Of a DNA stretch of 64,000 bases, positions 61,469 to 64,000 are shown in pieces (position 1 is the stretch's first letter; every line of letters begins with the position of its first letter). Origin of the DNA: Apostichopus japonicus. Taxonomy: Eukaryota; Echinodermata; Holothuroidea; Aspidochirotida; Stichopodidae. Made by a program: the position numbers and the translations under genes. The notes beneath the pieces are model-generated. The model had not been told where the DNA came from and did no database searches. It saw nothing but the letters and a program-made list of their open reading frames with translations. The stretch lies in the NCBI RefSeq assembly GCF_037975245.1, contig NC_092576.1:40056111-40120110 (forward strand). The letters are read 5' to 3'.

Positions 61469-61518
61469 CTCAGTTTCTGTATCACCACGCTTAATTTGTT
61501 TCATACTCTTTTTCCTTG
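61469..61518 (-). CDS. Basic juxtamembrane exon of the Ig-NACHT receptor
   Basis: Minus-strand acceptor ATTCTCTTCAG|CA and donor ACTGAG|GTATTG bound 50 bases, phase 1 in and phase 0 out. It reads ARKKSMKQIKRGDTETE. The run of lysines and arginines right after the membrane helix is a classical cytoplasmic stop-transfer signal, which places the NACHT domain inside the cell. Confidence 0.7.
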
Positions 61519-62125
61519 CTGAAGAGAATATGAAGATTTATTTAAAAAATACCGATATAGAATATAGTGGGTAGCTTCAAATTTTGTAATGGAAAGAAAA
61601 TACCTACTTGACTTGCAAGGTTTTTGTGATTATTTACAAGTTCAGTTCTCGTACAGAAAAAAAATGCAATTATGGTGGCCCAATTTGACACTAAAGTAAT
61701 TGTGCAATAAACCTTGCATCCTCCGTTCTATTTATATATATAAAAAAAAACACTCAGGAATTAGTATAGTTTATTAGCAAAGAACTCTCGTTATCCTTAA
61801 TGTTTCTTTTCAATGAATCATAATCCTGATATAAAGGAGAGGAGTGTTCAATCTACCAGAAAGCAACTTTAAGACGACTGTTTGTGCAAACGTCATGTGT
61901 ACTTTACACGATGGACACGTACATTAATTCACTAATAAAGGAATTTACTTTCACAAAGTTTTCTGTACGTATTATTATCCTTATTAGCATGCTTCCTATG
62001 TTAACATATTGCAGCTACGTCTAGTATTCTATGTTGGTATGCAATTATGTTGTAGTTGGAAAATGCTCATATACACATATAACCAAACTATGTATAAATC
62101 GTGTTACATTAATAGTATTATGTAC

Positions 62126-62236
62126 CTCTTATTCTGCAAAAAATCACCAGAGCGAGTGTGATGATGATAATCATCGTGACCAATACGGCGATTATGGTTA
62201 TTGCCCAAGTGTATGATCTCTGTTTTGGTTGAAGCA
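62126..62236 (-). CDS. Transmembrane exon (copy A) of the Ig-NACHT receptor
   Basis: Minus-strand acceptor TTTATTTATAG|TG and donor AAGAG|GTACAT bound 111 bases, phase 1 at both ends. It encodes a short polar stalk (VLQPKQRSYTW) and a helix of about 22 hydrophobic residues (AITIIAVLVTMIIII then TLALVIF) followed by CRIR, a positive inside border. It joins the second Ig exon and the juxtamembrane exon in frame. It lies in a tandem duplication with 62295-62410. Confidence 0.8.
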
Positions 62237-62485
62237 CTATAAATAAAACACAAATGCGGATTAGTCATAAACAACAAGTAATCATAGAAACACTTCACAA
62301 GGCTGCGCATGTACATACAATCACCACAGCGACTATGATGATGATCATCGTGACCAATAAGGCGATTATGGTTATTGTGAAGGTGTTTGATCTCTGTTCT
62401 GTGGTAAGCACTATAAATAAACAAATATGCAGAATGGTTATAAACAACAAGTAATCACGGACACACTTCATAAAGCTGCGCATTT
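62144..62485. repeat. 177-bp tandem duplication covering the transmembrane exon
   Basis: TCACCAGAGCGAG at 62144 and TCACCACAGCGAC at 62321 start two copies with an offset of 177 bases, both running through the helix-coding part, the acceptor and the intron block AAACAACAAGTAATCA to GCTGCGCAT. The left breakpoint falls inside the exon, so the 62321 copy lacks the last codons and the normal donor. Confidence 0.9.
62295..62410 (-). pseudogene. Duplicate transmembrane exon (copy B) without the normal donor
   Basis: It has the same TTTATTTATAG|TG acceptor and reads VLTTEQRSNTF then ITIIALLVTMIIIIVAVVIV and CTCAAL before a stop at 62297-62295. The AAGAG|GT donor of copy A has no counterpart here. 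A GTATGT directly after GTGATT could act as donor but would leave phase 0, which does not fit the phase-1 juxtamembrane exon. It is either a dead exon or the terminal exon of a short membrane-anchored form without NACHT. Confidence 0.65.
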
Positions 62486-62507
62486 AATGCGACGTGTATT
62501 AACTTAC

Positions 62508-62846
62508 CATTTGGAAAGAGAAGATCAATCTTCGTAGAAAGGCTAAATAGTTCAGCATTATCTCCTACAGCGCGACACTCTACGGTAACTTTATTTTGAG
62601 TTCTTAGAGAAAAGTCAAAATTAACTGTCAGAGATATATCATACAAGTCACCCATCTGTGTCACCGTAAATTGGTGTTGTGTAAAGTCAATGGGTGTTTC
62701 CTCTCGAAAGGTTCTCCATTCAAGAGCCACTTTAGGTCTTATTCCCAGCACCGAGCAAGTCAAAACATCCTGAGGTTGTTTCTCCAGGGCGCAATATTGT
62801 TGGTGATTACATCCATCTATGACGGGAAAAACTGGAGTTGGATCAA
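62508..62846 (-). CDS. Second Ig-like domain of the Ig-NACHT receptor
   Basis: Minus-strand acceptor TATTTCCTTTCAG|TT and donor CCAAATG|GTAAGT bound 339 bases, phase 1 at both ends. It starts VDPTPVFPVIDG. The canonical Ig cysteines are in DVLTCSVLG and TVECRAVG, the tryptophan is in LEWRT, and the pre-cysteine strand is YDISLTVNFDFS. An additional pair of cysteines (DGCNHQQYC) near the start could form its own disulfide. The exon at 20331-20660 is its homologue. It is extracellular by topology. Confidence 0.82.
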
Positions 62847-63594
62847 CTGAAAGGAAATAATACATCAAATAGATTATATTTTTGTTTAGCCTATTTGGTG
62901 TTAGATTTCGAGTATTTTCATCCCATAACTATTACGAGGTCGAATGATATATAGCAAGAAGGGCTCAAACCATCTGCCCAAACGTACAGATATCTTGTGA
63001 TACTGCATTCCATGATACCGACTTTCTGTAGATTTAAGAATATGTCTAATAGTTTAACATTACATTACAGTACAAGCTGTTTATTGCCACATACTTTAAG
63101 AAGGCATGACACATGTCCAGCTATCTTGATGTATACGTAAGTTCGTTTTGCCTATGAAAGTTTACTTGCGACTGTAGTTTAAAGTATTATAGTGCATCGT
63201 TCACGAGGAATAACGGATTCGGCACACTTTTTCCAAGTTATCGATACACAAACATAAGTTATCAATATACATGGAACATTCTGTAGTGTCCACGGAAGAT
63301 TTCAATAACCTTCATTTCGTGTAGATTTGACAAATACTGACATGGATAGTGTTATTGGCTTAATATTTGCCGGATAGCAATCGAATTACCGGGAGCTATC
63401 AAAATCATAACAAACAAGGGTATTTGGGCAAGATTAATATTTATAAAGCCCATAACAAGGCCGTCATTCTGAACTTATGATTACAAGTTTGATAATTTGA
63501 TTAAATGTATGCAAAGACCCATGTACTTATGATATTTTGGTGATACAGTAGAGACTAAAAAGCATAACAGATAACCTGATATAAACAATCATAC
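62847..63594. other. Intron between the two Ig exons
   Basis: 748 bases, AT-rich, with no other feature seen. Confidence 0.6.
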
Positions 63595-64000
63595 CCATCA
63601 CAAGCACATCGTACAGCACAATGCCGCCACTGACACCGTTATCGTAAACACACGCGTATAGTCCTTCGTGTTCTACCAACGTGTTTGGTAAAAAAAGACT
63701 GCCCTCATCTTCTAGTTTGTATTCCTTGTTGCTGATTATTGTGTGATTACTTTTCTGAAAGATGCTAACATACAGCGTTTCAAACAAATATTGTTGAGGT
63801 GACCACTTCCAAACGACTAAATTTAATCCAAGGTCTGTACAGGATAAATTCATCGGTGTATGGATATTCAAATATCTTCTGATGGGAGTTGCCAAGGAAG
63901 TGTAATCCATCTCTTTTTCAATCAAAAGAACGTTTTCGTCTTCCACCAGATCCAGTAGTACACTATTTGCTCGACAGACCAGAAGACTTAAAACAGATGA
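63595..64000 (-). CDS. First Ig domain of the Ig-NACHT receptor, 5' end beyond the window
   Basis: The frame is open to the right edge. Its first residues SSVLSLLVCRANSVLL look like the end of a signal peptide, so only the start of the protein is missing. The domain has TPMNLSCTD (first cysteine), LVVWKW (core tryptophan) and VEHEGLYACVYD (the D/E-x-G-x-Y-x-C pattern), a V-type layout. NLS and NHT are possible N-glycosylation sites. The donor TGATG|GTATGA after 63595 gives phase 1. Layout and phase match 19660-19996. Confidence 0.82.

Noticed and set aside
62104-62424. 106-aa minus ORF, histidine-rich
   Set aside because: It is another frame of the two transmembrane exons; its HDDHHH runs are an artefact of the ATC repeats.

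Overview
The window looks like one stretch of an invertebrate deuterostome genome, most likely an echinoderm (a sea cucumber would fit, but this is a guess from composition and gene content, not from a match). It is AT-rich and intron-rich. It is crowded with decayed retroelements of the DIRS, Ty3/Gypsy and L2/CR1-like classes, with minisatellites, and with (TA)n and (C)n tracts. Host genes are split into small exons, so most of them cannot be seen as long ORFs and were rebuilt here from splice sites and intron phase.

The main content is a minus-strand immune-receptor-like gene entering from the right edge. In transcript order its exons are: V-type Ig domain (63595-64000, 5' end outside the window), second Ig domain (62508-62846), transmembrane segment (62126-62236), basic juxtamembrane exon (61469-61518), 28-base microexon (60868-60895), and a large NACHT ATPase exon (58923-60430). 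Every junction carries an AG acceptor and a GT donor, and the phases run 1,1,1,0,1,0 without a break. The predicted product is a cell-surface Ig receptor whose cytoplasmic half is an NLR-type NACHT ATPase. The transmembrane exon lies in a 177-base tandem duplication, and the extra copy has lost its normal donor. Further downstream on the same strand are two matching leucine-rich-type exon cassettes (52838-53043 with 51745-51821; 46447-46566, 44012-44220, 38611-38678, 35203-35273, 33167-33184). They are either one gene with two C-terminal modules or the tails of two tandem paralogues. A shorter relative (two Ig exons and a possible transmembrane exon) sits on the plus strand at 19660-21961.

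Layout from left to right: 1-3.1 kb, DIRS-like remnant (minus). 4.1-4.45 kb, dispersed repeat. 5.4-7.4 kb, Ty3/Gypsy integrase remnant (minus), facing a second Gypsy integrase tail (plus, 7.4-7.8 kb). 8.9-9.3 kb, LINE endonuclease fragment cut by a 1.3-kb minisatellite (9.3-10.6 kb). 10.8-18.7 kb, no gene seen. 18.7-19.3 kb, diverged tandem repeat. 19.7-22 kb, Ig receptor relative. 24-24.3 kb, second copy of the dispersed repeat. 25-28 kb, a second DIRS-like remnant (plus) interrupted by a P2RX7-ballast-like ORF. 29.3-30.2 kb, a 440-base tandem duplication. 33-47 kb and 51.7-53 kb, C-terminal receptor exons separated by introns holding a 36-base minisatellite, a 54-base tandem repeat and LINE fragments. 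48.9-50.6 kb, a small plus-strand SAM-like candidate gene and a 160-base tandem repeat. 53.5-55.3 kb, a terminal-inverted-repeat element with a 5-base target duplication. 58.9-64 kb, the Ig-TM-NACHT gene.

The transposon ORFs are all broken. Only the receptor exons, and less surely the 48.9-kb gene, look like live host coding sequence. All family assignments are by eye.
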